Assembly (NCBI RefSeq): GCF_048820915.1
Contig: NZ_JBMERR010000005.1
Span: 1-64,000 of the forward strand
Direction: 5' to 3'
DNA length: 64,000 nt
Source of the DNA: Cribrihabitans_A pelagius
GTDB taxonomy: Bacteria; Pseudomonadota; Alphaproteobacteria; Rhodobacterales; Rhodobacteraceae
Shown: positions 15,107 to 23,881 of the stretch, one piece after another
Numbering within the stretch: position 1 is the first letter of the stretch
Layout of the letters: each line of letters starts with the position of its first letter
Made by a program: the position numbers and the translations under genes
The notes under the pieces: generated by a model
The model's input: only the letters and a program-made list of their open reading frames with translations
Database searches by the model: none
What the model was told of the DNA's origin: nothing

Positions 15107-17293
15107 TCAGGCGGCGTGGCTGGTGTCGCCGGGATCCTCTGCCGTCCAGCTTGCCGCGGGCGGCGCGAGGGCCGGCGCGGAGGCCTGGGCGATTGTGGCA
15201 TCCCCGAGGGTGAACTGCGCCACAAGCTCGCGCAGCTCCTGCGCTTGTTCCGACAGCGAGGTGGTGGCGGCGGTGGTTTCCTCGGCCATGGCGGCGTTCT
15301 GCTGGGTCACCACCTCCAGCTCGCCGACGGCGGTGTTGATATCGCTCATCTGCGCCGACTGCGCCTTTATGTTGCCGGCGATCTCGATCACCAGGTCCGA
15401 GATCTCGCTCACCTGTTCGTTGACCGCGGCCATGGCCTGGCCCGCCTGGTCCACCAGGCTGGCACCGTTCTTCACCTGTTCCGAGCTGCGCGCGGTAAGC
15501 TGGTCGATCTGCTGCACCGCATCGGCGCAGCGCTGCGCCAGCATGCGCACCTCGCTGGCCACCACCGCAAAGCCGCGGCCTGCTTCGCCCGCGCGGGCGG
15601 CTTCGACACCGGCGTTCAGCGCCAGCAGGTTGGTCTGGAAGGCGATGTCCTGGATCACCTTGGTGATCTGGGAGATTTCCTGCGAGGATTCCTGCAGCTG
15701 GTCCATGGCGCCGATGGTGTTCTGAACCACCTCGTCGCAAGAGCGCACACCATCGCGGGCACTGCCGGCCAGGCGTTCGGCGCGGTCGGCGTTTGTGGCC
15801 GACTGCTGCACGCTGCCGGTCAGCTCCCGCATTGCGATCGTGGTCTTCTCCAGCGTGGCCGATTGCGCTTCGGTGCGGTGGGCCAGATCCATCGAGGCCT
15901 CTGCGATCGAGACGGTGCTTTCATCGACGCCGCTCGACAGCTCACCGATGGTGGAGATTGCCGAACCCAGTGCCTGCAGCGACTGGTTGAAGTCCATGCG
16001 GATGGATTTGAACTCCACCGGGAACCATTCCACAATCGGATTGTTCAGGCGCTTGTTCTGGAGATCCATCAGGGCGCTGCCGATGCGGCGCGCGACGTCC
16101 AGGATTTCCTCGCGGCGCTTGGCCTGGGCTGCGACCTCTTCCTCCTGGCGCTGCTGGGTGACGGTACGCAAGTCCACCACGTTGCGCGCGACCGCTCCGA
16201 TCTCGTCGCGCCGGTCTGCGCCCGGCACCTCGACATCGGTTTCGCCGCTGCCCAGTTGGCGCAGCGCGCCGTTCAACACGGAGAGGCCCTTGGTCATGTC
16301 GCGGGCGACCAGCATGCAGAGGACGAAGACCACGCCGAGCAGAACGCAGAGCAGCACCAGTGTCTCGGTGAAGGCGGCCTGGTTGCGCGCGTCATAGGCG
16401 GCCATATCCGAGCGCAGCCGGGAGACCAGGGTCTGCTCGCCTTCGCGCAGGGCGCCGAGCATGTCGGTGGCATCGGCAAACCAGGTTTTGGCGGAGGTCC
16501 CGGAAACGTTCTGCCCGGAGAGCACAGCGCCACTTATTCCGGACACCTTTTTGACAGCCTGGCTATCCAGCAGCGCAGAGACGGTATTGCGGTCCGTGAG
16601 GCGCGCGAAGTCCATGAAACGTTCCAGCCGCTCTTCGTAGCGCGATTGAATTGCGGCGAAGCGCTGCACGTTTTGCGCCGGCCAGCCTTTGGTGAAGCCG
16701 ACCGCGCCCACGGCCCGGACGATGCCGGCCGCGTCCTTGGCGCGCAGGAAAGACGACAGCGCAATGGCCGTGCTGGCAATGGCGGGATCCTCGACCAGCC
16801 CGGTGACGGAGAGGCCGGTCTGGATCAGCGCGGTGTTGAGGTCGGTGAAATAGCTGACGGCGCCCGCCACCTTCACCTGGCGGCTGGTGATCTGATCGCG
16901 CACCTTGGGAGCGCGGGCCAGCTCGTTGCGCGCAAATTGCAGGGCCTGCGCGGCTTCCTGCGGCAAGTCATCCGCATTGACCCGGCCGAGCGTGTCGAGA
17001 TAGGTCTTCATCGCCTTGTCATTGGTCTGCCGCAGTTCCACCAGCGCGACGGGCAAAGTGGGGCTGTCACTGGCCAGGAAGGCCGCGCTCATGCCGCGTT
17101 CGGCCTGCAGCGTGTGCACCAGGCTGCCCATGTCCTCCATCAGCTCGCCGGCGAGTTCGGTGTTGACCTGGGCGCGCTCGTAAAGATCCAGCAGCTTCTG
17201 GCCCATGAACCAGAGGCTGAGGATCATTGGCCCGGCCATCAAGAGAGCAATTTTTGTGGTGATCGACAGATGCTGGAGAAAACGCATTCTCAT
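15107..17293 (-). CDS. Methyl-accepting chemotaxis protein with NIT sensor domain
   Basis: 728 residues. A first membrane helix (about residues 10-28), a periplasmic helical sensor of the nitrate/nitrite-sensing NIT type (about 45-300; LQAERGMSAAFLASDS is characteristic), a second helix (about 305-330) and a HAMP-like linker precede the cytoplasmic signalling domain. The conserved hairpin tip reads IAFQTNLLALNAGVEAARAG followed by GEAGRGFAVVASEVRMLA. It would bind CheW/CheA. NIT domains are proposed to sense nitrate or nitrite, but the ligand here is inference. There is no C-terminal CheR-binding pentapeptide. The start could also be the second ATG two codons in. No che genes are adjacent. 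Confidence 0.88.
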   Translation of the reverse strand: MRMRFLQHLSITTKIALLMAGPMILSLWFMGQKLLDLYERAQVNTELAGELMEDMGSLVHTLQAERGMSAAFLASDSPTLPVALVELRQTNDKAMKTYLDTLGRVNADDLPQEAAQALQFARNELARAPKVRDQITSRQVKVAGAVSYFTDLNTALIQTGLSVTGLVEDPAIASTAIALSSFLRAKDAAGIVRAVGAVGFTKGWPAQNVQRFAAIQSRYEERLERFMDFARLTDRNTVSALLDSQAVKKVSGISGAVLSGQNVSGTSAKTWFADATDMLGALREGEQTLVSRLRSDMAAYDARNQAAFTETLVLLCVLLGVVFVLCMLVARDMTKGLSVLNGALRQLGSGETDVEVPGADRRDEIGAVARNVVDLRTVTQQRQEEEVAAQAKRREEILDVARRIGSALMDLQNKRLNNPIVEWFPVEFKSIRMDFNQSLQALGSAISTIGELSSGVDESTVSIAEASMDLAHRTEAQSATLEKTTIAMRELTGSVQQSATNADRAERLAGSARDGVRSCDEVVQNTIGAMDQLQESSQEISQITKVIQDIAFQTNLLALNAGVEAARAGEAGRGFAVVASEVRMLAQRCADAVQQIDQLTARSSEQVKNGASLVDQAGQAMAAVNEQVSEISDLVIEIAGNIKAQSAQMSDINTAVGELEVVTQQNAAMAEETTAATTSLSEQAQELRELVAQFTLGDATIAQASAPALAPPAASWTAEDPGDTSHAA

Positions 17294-17424
17294 CCTGGGT
17301 ACCCTAACGCAATTAAAACTCGTGATTGCATGGACGCTAGTGGATATATCTTAAGATTGTGCTATTGCGGGCCGGCACCGCCTGCCGGGCAGAGCTCTTG
17401 GGGCTGATCTGCTTGGTGCAAAAC

Positions 17425-17455
17425 GAAAAAACCCCCGCCGGAGGGCGGGGGTTTG
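17425..17455 (-). terminator. Rho-independent terminator after ssb
   Basis: On the minus strand, ACCCCCGCCC and GGCGGGGGTT arms around TCCG are followed by TTTTTTCG. It lies about 35 bp past the ssb stop codon. Confidence 0.85.
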
Positions 17456-17487
17456 GTCTGCGCAGGCGCCGGAACGCCGGGCGCGGA

Positions 17488-18006
17488 TCAGAACGGAATT
17501 TCGTCGTCGTCGATGTTGTGCGAGGCACCGCCGCCGCCGCCGTAGCCGCCGTCCTGCGGGCCGCTGTCGTAGCCGCCGCCATAGCCGCCGCCCTGGCTGC
17601 CGCCGCCGTAACCGCCGCCCTGGCCGCCGCCGTAGCCGCCGCCGCCGCCTTCACCGCGGCCGTCCAGCATGGTGAGGGTGGAGCCGAAGCCCTGCAGCAC
17701 GACCTCGGTCGAGTAGCGGTCCTGGCCGCTCTGGTCCTGCCACTTGCGGGTCTGCAGCTGGCCCTCGATATAGACCTTGGAGCCCTTGCGCAGGTATTGC
17801 TCGGCAACCCGCACCAGGCCCTCGTTGAAAATGGCGACCGAATGCCATTCGGTGCGTTCCTTGCGCTCGCCCGTGTTGCGGTCCTTCCAGGTCTCCGAGG
17901 TGGCGATGCGCAGGTTGCACACTTTGCCGCCGTTCTGGAACGTCCGCACCTCGGGGTCGCGGCCCAGGTTGCCGATGAGGATGACTTTGTTGACTGAGCC
18001 GGCCAT
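17488..18006 (-). CDS. ssb: Single-stranded DNA-binding protein
   Basis: 172 residues. An OB-fold (about 1-110, MAGSVNKVILIGNLGRDPE at the start) is followed by a glycine-rich linker of GGGYGG-type units and the acidic tip DDDEIPF that recruits repair and replication proteins. The start is the ATG at 18004-18006; the longer upstream frame is spacer. The gene is divergent from the lytic transglycosylase. No GTTC-N7-GTTC LexA box is visible upstream, although ssb is an SOS gene in some relatives. Confidence 0.96.
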   Translation of the reverse strand: MAGSVNKVILIGNLGRDPEVRTFQNGGKVCNLRIATSETWKDRNTGERKERTEWHSVAIFNEGLVRVAEQYLRKGSKVYIEGQLQTRKWQDQSGQDRYSTEVVLQGFGSTLTMLDGRGEGGGGGYGGGQGGGYGGGSQGGGYGGGYDSGPQDGGYGGGGGASHNIDDDEIPF

Positions 18007-18296
18007 GGGATCCGTCCTTTGTATCTGTCCGTGTCTTGTTCTTGCGTGAGCCCCGCAGAGCTCCGGTAACCCCCCGTTCACCCGGATCACCCCGGATGAG
18101 CAAGAGGAGCGGGCGCGAATCCGGCCCGCCGCGTTCCGGGCACACTATAGGCCCCGGTCCGGTGAGGGAAGCAGACTTCTGCGGACAGCTTGGGCCGGCG
18201 CGGGATGCGGTGCGCGGAGCGGGTCTGGGGCGGGGCGCTTCCAATTTTAACGAGCCGCCTTATAGTGGCCAAAGTGGGACAGACGGGACAGTGAGG

Positions 18297-18881
18297 ATGC
18301 GCAAGCTGATCGCGGGGCTGATGATGGCCGCCTGTGTGCCGGCCCAGCCGGTGCTGGCGGATATGTTCGGCAGCAAAAACCGAAGGGCGCTGTTTGCCGC
18401 CCATACCAAACTTCTGGATACGCGCGCGGCGTCGCAATACAGGAATTCGGCGCGGCTGCAGCCGCCCGCGGTCCGGGTGCCGGACGCGGGCGGGGGGTTA
18501 CCCTACAGCGGGTCCTACCGCGGCCGCTTCCTGGAGGTGGCGCGCGCGGCGGCGCGCAGGCACGGCGTGCCGGAGGAACTGTTCCTGCGGCTGGTGCAGC
18601 AGGAGAGCAACTGGAACCCGCAGGCGAAGTCGCACAAGGGCGCGCTGGGGCTGGCGCAGCTGATGCCTGGCACGGCGCGGGCGCTGGGGGTGGATCCGGC
18701 GGTGCCGCAGCAGAACCTGGAGGGCGGGGCGCGCTACCTGGCGCGCCAGTACCGCGCCTTTGGCTCCTGGCGGCTGGCGCTCGCGGCCTATAACGCGGGG
18801 CCCGAAGCGGTGCGGCGCCACAGCGGCGTGCCGCCCTACCGGGAAACCCAGACCTATGTGCGCCGCATCTGGGGCAGCTGA
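18297..18881 (+). CDS. Lytic transglycosylase (SLT domain), exported
   Basis: 194 residues. A Sec signal peptide (MRKLIAGLMMAACVPAQPVLA) precedes an SLT catalytic domain. The catalytic Glu lies in LRLVQQESNWNPQAKSHKGA, followed by LGLAQLMPGTARALGV and a LALAAYNAGPEAVRRHSG block, all typical of family 1 lytic transglycosylases that cleave peptidoglycan to 1,6-anhydro products. The start at 18297 is chosen for the signal peptide; the open frame runs further upstream. Short SLT proteins of this type can act in housekeeping wall turnover or beside secretion systems; no secretion genes are near. Confidence 0.88.
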   Translation: MRKLIAGLMMAACVPAQPVLADMFGSKNRRALFAAHTKLLDTRAASQYRNSARLQPPAVRVPDAGGGLPYSGSYRGRFLEVARAAARRHGVPEELFLRLVQQESNWNPQAKSHKGALGLAQLMPGTARALGVDPAVPQQNLEGGARYLARQYRAFGSWRLALAAYNAGPEAVRRHSGVPPYRETQTYVRRIWGS

Positions 18882-18926
18882 TCCCGGGCGGAGGCGCCTG
18901 ACCGGGCGGTATGGGGCGCGCAGGCG

Positions 18927-18941
18927 TTAACCTTGCGGTAA
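18927..18941 (+). promoter_or_regulatory. Possible CtrA site upstream of the 128-aa membrane protein
   Basis: TTAA-CCTTGCG-GTAA matches the CtrA consensus TTAA-N7-TTAA at seven of eight fixed bases, about 90 bp before the GTG of the next gene. A second TTAAC lies near 18959. CtrA is encoded in this window. The assignment is by motif only. Confidence 0.35.
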
Positions 18942-19031
18942 ATTTCCCTGCGGCCGCGTTAACTTCCCGGCAGCGCCACGGGTTTGCCTCAATCTTTCAT
19001 AAAACTGTCGGCAGTTTCAGGAGGAACTGCC

Positions 19032-19418
19032 GTGCAGAGCAGAAATTTCGACCAGCGGCTGGCCCGCATCGGCTGGCAGCCCGGCCCGGTGCCGAGCCGG
19101 GAGATCATCGACAGATTGACCGGGAGCGCCCGGCCGGGGCCTGGTGCGGGCCCGGCGCGCAGCGCGGCGGTCTCATTGGCGGGGGCGATTGCCGGCTTGC
19201 TGACCGGGGTCGGGCTGAAGGGGATGGTCCTGCCGGATTCGCCCTGGGGGCCGGGCACCGGGCTGGCCGGGGCGGCCGGAGGCAGCCTGGCGCTGGCCGG
19301 GCTCACGGTGTCGCTGATGATGGCGCTATACGCGGGGGTGCGCAGCCGCCGCCACCCCAAGCTGATGCAGTTTGCCTCGATGAACCTCTTGATGGTCGTG
19401 GTGCTGCTGCTGAGTTGA
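19032..19418 (+). CDS. Uncharacterised membrane protein (128 aa)
   Basis: I do not recognise a family. The product has a soluble 50-residue N-terminus (QSRNFDQRLARIGWQPGP) and about three hydrophobic stretches (around 50-66, 82-103 and 112-128, ending MNLLMVVVLLLS). The GTG at 19032 is chosen because AGGAGGAA lies about 8 bp upstream, a much better site than for the ATG in the longer frame. It lies between a lytic transglycosylase and a sulfotransferase gene and has a possible CtrA site upstream. Confidence 0.65.
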   Translation: MQSRNFDQRLARIGWQPGPVPSREIIDRLTGSARPGPGAGPARSAAVSLAGAIAGLLTGVGLKGMVLPDSPWGPGTGLAGAAGGSLALAGLTVSLMMALYAGVRSRRHPKLMQFASMNLLMVVVLLLS

Positions 19419-19526
19419 GCGGCTGACCCGCACAGGGATCTTGGCCATGGCAAGTCTTTCTGCGTTTACCGCTCTTTTACCAGGTTCCTTTAATCTGCCG
19501 GTCATACCAGAATTACAGGCAGTGTG

Positions 19527-20969
19527 ATGAATCATCAGCTTCGCGTCCAGCCGAGCGCCGCGCCCGCCTCCGGCGGCTGGCTGAAAGCCGTCCAGGATCT
19601 GCGGGCCGCGGGCATGCAGCGGCAAGCACTGGGGATCCTGGTGCCGATGATCAGCCGCCCCGATTTCGAGCTGGAGGCAATCGACCAGGCGGCGATATGC
19701 TACTTCGATCTCGGCGATGTGGTCACGGCCTTGAAGCTGGTGCGGGTGATGTTGCAGAAATGGCCGGGTTCCGCCGTTGCCTGGGCCAAGCTTGGCGCCA
19801 TGGAGCAGGCTCTCGGCGACACGGAGGCGGCGGCCAACGGCTTCAAGAAGGCGCTGGAGCTTGACCCTTTCATGATCCGGGCGCTGGCGCCGCTGAACGG
19901 GCTGGAGCCGTTTTCCCGCAACGGGCAGCATACGGCGCGGCTAAAGAAACTTTCGCACCGCAAGGACTTGCGCCCGCAGGACAGGGCGCTGGTGCTGAAC
20001 ACCCTGGGCCAGATCGAACAGCGGGCCGGCAACTCCGCCGCGGCGATGCGGTATTTCCGCAATTCCAAGGCCGCTTCGGACGCCAGCCATGATCCGGAAC
20101 ACGACGCGCAGCTGGTGGATGCCCAGATCGCCGCCTTCCAGCCGCTGCCGCCAGGCCGGCCGCAGCCGGACGGGCCCAAGGTTATCTTTGTCTGCGGTCT
20201 GCCGCGCTCCGGCACCACCCTGGCCGAAGCCGTCCTGCAACGCCATTCCGCCGTCGGGACCATTGGCGAAAGCAAGGCGCTGACCAAGGCGCTGCAGGAA
20301 GTGCGCAAATATACCGCGGAAAAGGGGCGGGGGAGCGATCCCTGGTCCTGGTGCGGCCGCTTGCAGGAGGAAGAGATCTCGATCTTCCGCCGCTACTACT
20401 TCGAGGTCGCGCTGCAAGGCAAGGACAAGGGCGGCGTGATCGTCGACAAGATGCCGATGAACTGCCGCGACCTGGCGCTGGCGCATGTGCTGCTGCCGGA
20501 TGCCCGGTTTGTCTTCATGTCCCGGCATCCGCTGGATGTGGGGTTGTCGAATTTCTCGATCTGCTTTCAGAAGGTGGTGCCCTTCACCTGCCGCCTGGAC
20601 TGGCTGGGCAGCATGATCCGCGAAGTCTACCGCTCGGCGCTCGACTATCAGGCCAAGCTGGGCAGCGGGATACGGGTGCAGTCCTTCCGGGCGCTGGTCT
20701 CCGATCCGGAGCGGCAGATCCGCGATCTGTTGGCGCATTGCGGCCTGGAGTGGGAGGACGTCTGCCTCAGCCCCGAGGAAGGCCGCGGCGCGGTCAACAC
20801 CGCCTCGGTGCTGCAGGTGCGGGAGAAGATCAACACCAAGGGTCTGGACAAGTGGCGCGCCTTCGAAAAGGAGTTGCAGCCGCTGACTGACGCGCTTGGC
20901 GGCGCGGACTGGCTGCGCCAGTGGAAAGCCTGGGACGACCACGCGGCCGAAACCGGCCGGTTCGCCTGA
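19527..20969 (+). CDS. TPR-sulfotransferase family protein
   Basis: About 480 residues. The N-terminal half has TPR-like helices (AVAWAKLGAMEQALGDTEAA and NTLGQIEQRAGNSAAAMRYF). The C-terminal half is a Sulfotransfer_3-type domain with the PAPS 5'-phosphosulfate loop GLPRSGTTLAEAVL (about residue 226) and the 3'-phosphate segment FVFMSRHPLDVGLSNF. Family members transfer sulfate from PAPS to proteins or glycans; bacterial TPR-fused members are often linked to cell-surface or exopolysaccharide modification. The substrate is unknown and no glycan cluster is adjacent. GTG at 19524 is an alternative start. Confidence 0.85.
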   Translation: MNHQLRVQPSAAPASGGWLKAVQDLRAAGMQRQALGILVPMISRPDFELEAIDQAAICYFDLGDVVTALKLVRVMLQKWPGSAVAWAKLGAMEQALGDTEAAANGFKKALELDPFMIRALAPLNGLEPFSRNGQHTARLKKLSHRKDLRPQDRALVLNTLGQIEQRAGNSAAAMRYFRNSKAASDASHDPEHDAQLVDAQIAAFQPLPPGRPQPDGPKVIFVCGLPRSGTTLAEAVLQRHSAVGTIGESKALTKALQEVRKYTAEKGRGSDPWSWCGRLQEEEISIFRRYYFEVALQGKDKGGVIVDKMPMNCRDLALAHVLLPDARFVFMSRHPLDVGLSNFSICFQKVVPFTCRLDWLGSMIREVYRSALDYQAKLGSGIRVQSFRALVSDPERQIRDLLAHCGLEWEDVCLSPEEGRGAVNTASVLQVREKINTKGLDKWRAFEKELQPLTDALGGADWLRQWKAWDDHAAETGRFA

Positions 20970-21692
20970 GCACTGTGCCGCTGCGGGCGTGTGCGGCAGA
21001 AGTTTCTCCAGCGGCAGGAAGCAGGCGGCCCGAATTGCGGCCGTTTGAAGCGCTTATGGCCGGGCTGCCAGATCGGGCAAGCGGCGGTTGCCTGCCACTT
21101 TTGGCGTCCGGCTGCGGCTAAAGGCGGCGGGCAGGCGCGGGGCGTTCGCTTGTGCCGGCTGGCGGCCTCTGAAGGCAGGTGGCGTCCGCCGAAGGCTCGC
21201 GGTGTCCGCTTATCGCTTACGGCGCCTGACAGCGGACGAAAGCAGTCCGCGCCCGGTGATGGCTCACAGTGTCTGCCGAAGATGTGTGGTCTCTTCTGGA
21301 GGCTCCGGGCGGATGGGACCGGGGCATGGCAAGCGTGGCTCATGCTCTGTCCGTACAGCAGGCGCGCTGTGCCAGCCTGAGGCCGTCCGCGGGATTTGCC
21401 CGAGGAAACCCGGCGTCCGGTGAAGCTGCGGCCCGCAGGGAGCTGAACAGTTGGAATTTTTGCCATAGCCGGGAGGTCCCGCGTGAAGGACTGGCCGCAT
21501 CGCCGGATGGGAGCGCGGGGTTCGGCCCGTGAAAGAGGCCGGCTGCTGCAGACGCCAGCTGCGGTGCGGGCTCCGGTCTCATGCAGGCGCTGGCCGGAGC
21601 TGCACCTCCGGCCGGCGTGTCAAAGGGCGCTTGGTCAGGCGCTTCACCGGACATTTCACCGGGCTCTCTCCGGGCGCGCTTCTGCTTGCGGC
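20970..21692. other. Intergenic region without a recognisable gene
   Basis: 723 bp between the sulfotransferase gene and the convergent end of the ABC operon. Frames on both strands are rich in Arg/Pro/Ala/Gly with no family resemblance. Diverged GTCCGC-type motifs recur between about 21107 and 21250 (GGCGTCCG, GGCGTTCG, GGCGTCCG, GGTGTCCG), and GCGGAC/GTCCGC form an inverted repeat at 21232-21250. It is probably decayed or repeat-derived DNA. Confidence 0.6.
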
Positions 21693-23783
21693 CTATTCCG
21701 CCGCGATCTTGATCACCGGTTTCATCCGGTTGAGGATCTCCTCGCTCAGGTGGCACTTGATCTGGTGGCCCTTGCCCATATCCCGCATTGGCGGCACTTC
21801 CCGTTCGCAGAGGTTGCCCGGCACCTCGGACTTCCAGCGGCAGCGGGTCTGGAACGGGCAGCCCGGCGGCGGGTTCATCGCCGACGGGATGTCGCCTTCC
21901 AGCACGATATGCTGCTTCTCGACCGAGGTGTCGGCAATCGGCACCGCGCTCAGCAGCGCTTCGGTATAGGGGTGGTAGGGCGGCGAGAAAACTTCGTCGG
22001 TGTCGCCGATCTCCACCACATGGCCGAGGTACATCACCATCACCCGGTCGCTGAGGTAGCGCACGATGGACAAGTCGTGGGAGATGAACAGAAGCGTGGT
22101 CTTCTCTTTGCGCTGGATTTCCATCAGCAGATCGGTGACTGCCGCCTGCACTGAAACATCCAGCGCCGAGACCGGCTCGTCCGCCACCACGATGCGGGCG
22201 CCGCCGGCAAAGGCGCGGGCAATACCGACGCGCTGCTTCTGGCCGCCGGAGAGCTGCCGCGGCATCCGGTCGGCAAAGGCGCGCGGCAGTTTCACCAGAT
22301 CCAGAAGCTCCAGCATCCGCTGCCTGCGGTCCTTTTCCGAGTTGCCGATGCCGAAGATCTCCAGCGCCCGGATGATCTGGCGGCCCACGGTCATCGACGG
22401 GTTCAGCGTGTCGAAGGGGTTCTGGAACACCATCTGCACGTCCGAGATGGTCTTGGTGTCCCGCTGCTCGATCGGGATCTGCTCGATATTGCGGTTGTCG
22501 AGCAGGATCTGCCCATCCGTTGCGGTCTCCAGCCCCATCAGCACCTTGGCGAAGGTGGACTTGCCGCAGCCTGACTCGCCCACGATGGCGAGGGTTTCGG
22601 ATTCGCGGGCCTCGAAGCTGAGGGTCTCGTTGGCTTTCACCACCTTGGTCTCGCCGCCGCCGAAGAGCGCGTTGGCGGCCACTTGGTAGTATTTCTTCAG
22701 CTTGTCGATCTTCAGCACCACCTGGCCCGGCGCGGTCTTTGTCTTCTGCACGCTCGCCGCAAGCGGCGCGTCCCAGTCGATTTCCTCAAACCGCAGGCAG
22801 CGGGTCTCATGCCGGTCGTTGCCCGCGACGGGGCGCATCGGGATCACCTCGCCGCGGTCGCAGCGGCCGGCCTCGAAATAGTCGCAGCGGGGGCCGAAGT
22901 TGCAGCCTGGCGGGCGCTCGTGCGGGAGCGGGAAGTTGCCGGGGATCGCCACCAGGGGGCGGGCATTCTTGTCGGCGCCTGGCAGCGGGATCGAGCGGAA
23001 CAGGGCCTGGGTGTAGGGGTGCTGCATTTCGTCAAACACATCATGGATCGAGCCGCGCTCCACCGCTTCGCCGGAATACATCACGCAGATGCGGTCGCAG
23101 GTCTCCAGCACCAGGCCGAGGTTGTGGGAGATGAACAGCATCGAGGTGCCGTATTTCTTGCCGAGATCCTTCACCAGCTCGACGACCGCGGCTTCCACCG
23201 TCACATCGAGCGCGGTGGTGGGCTCATCCAAAATCAGCAGCGAGGGCTTCGACATCAGCGCCATGGCGATCACGATGCGCTGCTGCTGGCCGCCGGAGAG
23301 CTGGTGCGGGAAAGCGTTCAGCATCCGCTCCGGATCCGGCAGGCGCACGTCGCTCACCACTTCCAGCGCGCGTTTGCGGGCTTCGTCCTTGCTCACACCC
23401 TCGTGGATCATCGGCACTTCCATCAGCTGCTGGCCGATCCGCATTGCCGGATTGAGCGAGGCCATCGGCTCCTGATAGATCATCGCGATCTCGTTGCCGC
23501 GGATATCGCGCAGCTCCTCGGTGCTCATCTCGCCGAGGTCGCGGCCCTTGAACTTGATGCTGCCGCCGACGATGCGGCCGTTCTTGCCGAGGTCCTGCAT
23601 CACCCCCAGCGCCACGGTGGATTTGCCGCAGCCGGATTCGCCCACCAGGCCCACCGCCTCGCCGGGCTGCACCCTCACGGAGAAATCCATCACCGCGGGG
23701 ATCTCGCGCAGGCGGGTGAAGAAGGAGATCGACAGCTTGTCGATCTCCAGGATCGGGCCGTCGTAATCTGCCAGTTTGTTCAT
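21693..23783 (-). CDS. ABC transporter, fused dual ATPase (DppD-DppF type)
   Basis: 696 residues containing two complete oligopeptide/opine-type ATPases in one chain. Domain 1 has Walker A GESGCGKST (residues 48-56), LSGGQQQR and ILDEPTTALD. Domain 2 repeats them as GESGCGKST, LSGGQKQR and VADEPVSALD. Each half ends in an oligo_HPY-type segment with Cys residues (PPGCNFGPRC, PPGCPFQTRC), the site of the Fe-S-like cluster in this family. It powers import by the two permeases encoded immediately upstream on the same strand. Separate DppD and DppF proteins are the classical state; the fusion is common in alphaproteobacteria. Confidence 0.92.
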   Translation of the reverse strand: MNKLADYDGPILEIDKLSISFFTRLREIPAVMDFSVRVQPGEAVGLVGESGCGKSTVALGVMQDLGKNGRIVGGSIKFKGRDLGEMSTEELRDIRGNEIAMIYQEPMASLNPAMRIGQQLMEVPMIHEGVSKDEARKRALEVVSDVRLPDPERMLNAFPHQLSGGQQQRIVIAMALMSKPSLLILDEPTTALDVTVEAAVVELVKDLGKKYGTSMLFISHNLGLVLETCDRICVMYSGEAVERGSIHDVFDEMQHPYTQALFRSIPLPGADKNARPLVAIPGNFPLPHERPPGCNFGPRCDYFEAGRCDRGEVIPMRPVAGNDRHETRCLRFEEIDWDAPLAASVQKTKTAPGQVVLKIDKLKKYYQVAANALFGGGETKVVKANETLSFEARESETLAIVGESGCGKSTFAKVLMGLETATDGQILLDNRNIEQIPIEQRDTKTISDVQMVFQNPFDTLNPSMTVGRQIIRALEIFGIGNSEKDRRQRMLELLDLVKLPRAFADRMPRQLSGGQKQRVGIARAFAGGARIVVADEPVSALDVSVQAAVTDLLMEIQRKEKTTLLFISHDLSIVRYLSDRVMVMYLGHVVEIGDTDEVFSPPYHPYTEALLSAVPIADTSVEKQHIVLEGDIPSAMNPPPGCPFQTRCRWKSEVPGNLCEREVPPMRDMGKGHQIKCHLSEEILNRMKPVIKIAAE

Positions 23784-23820
23784 CTATTCATCTCCCTTCC
23801 GGAGCAGCGGGCCTCGGCCC

Positions 23821-23850
23821 CTTCTTCTGGCTGAAAATATCCCGGGGGTG
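23821..23850 (-). repeat. Dispersed intergenic repeat, inverted copy
   Basis: Read on the minus strand this is GGGATATTTTCAGCCAGAAG, nearly the same as the copies at 4771, 51725 and 51811. It lies inside an operon, between the permease and ATPase genes, within a 98-bp gap. Confidence 0.55.
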
Positions 23851-23881
23851 CGGGGGCTGACCCCCGCCTCCTGCGCCCGGA

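Noticed and set aside
17520..17655. Glycine codon repeats in ssb as a microsatellite
   Set aside because: They encode the normal flexible Gly-rich linker of SSB.
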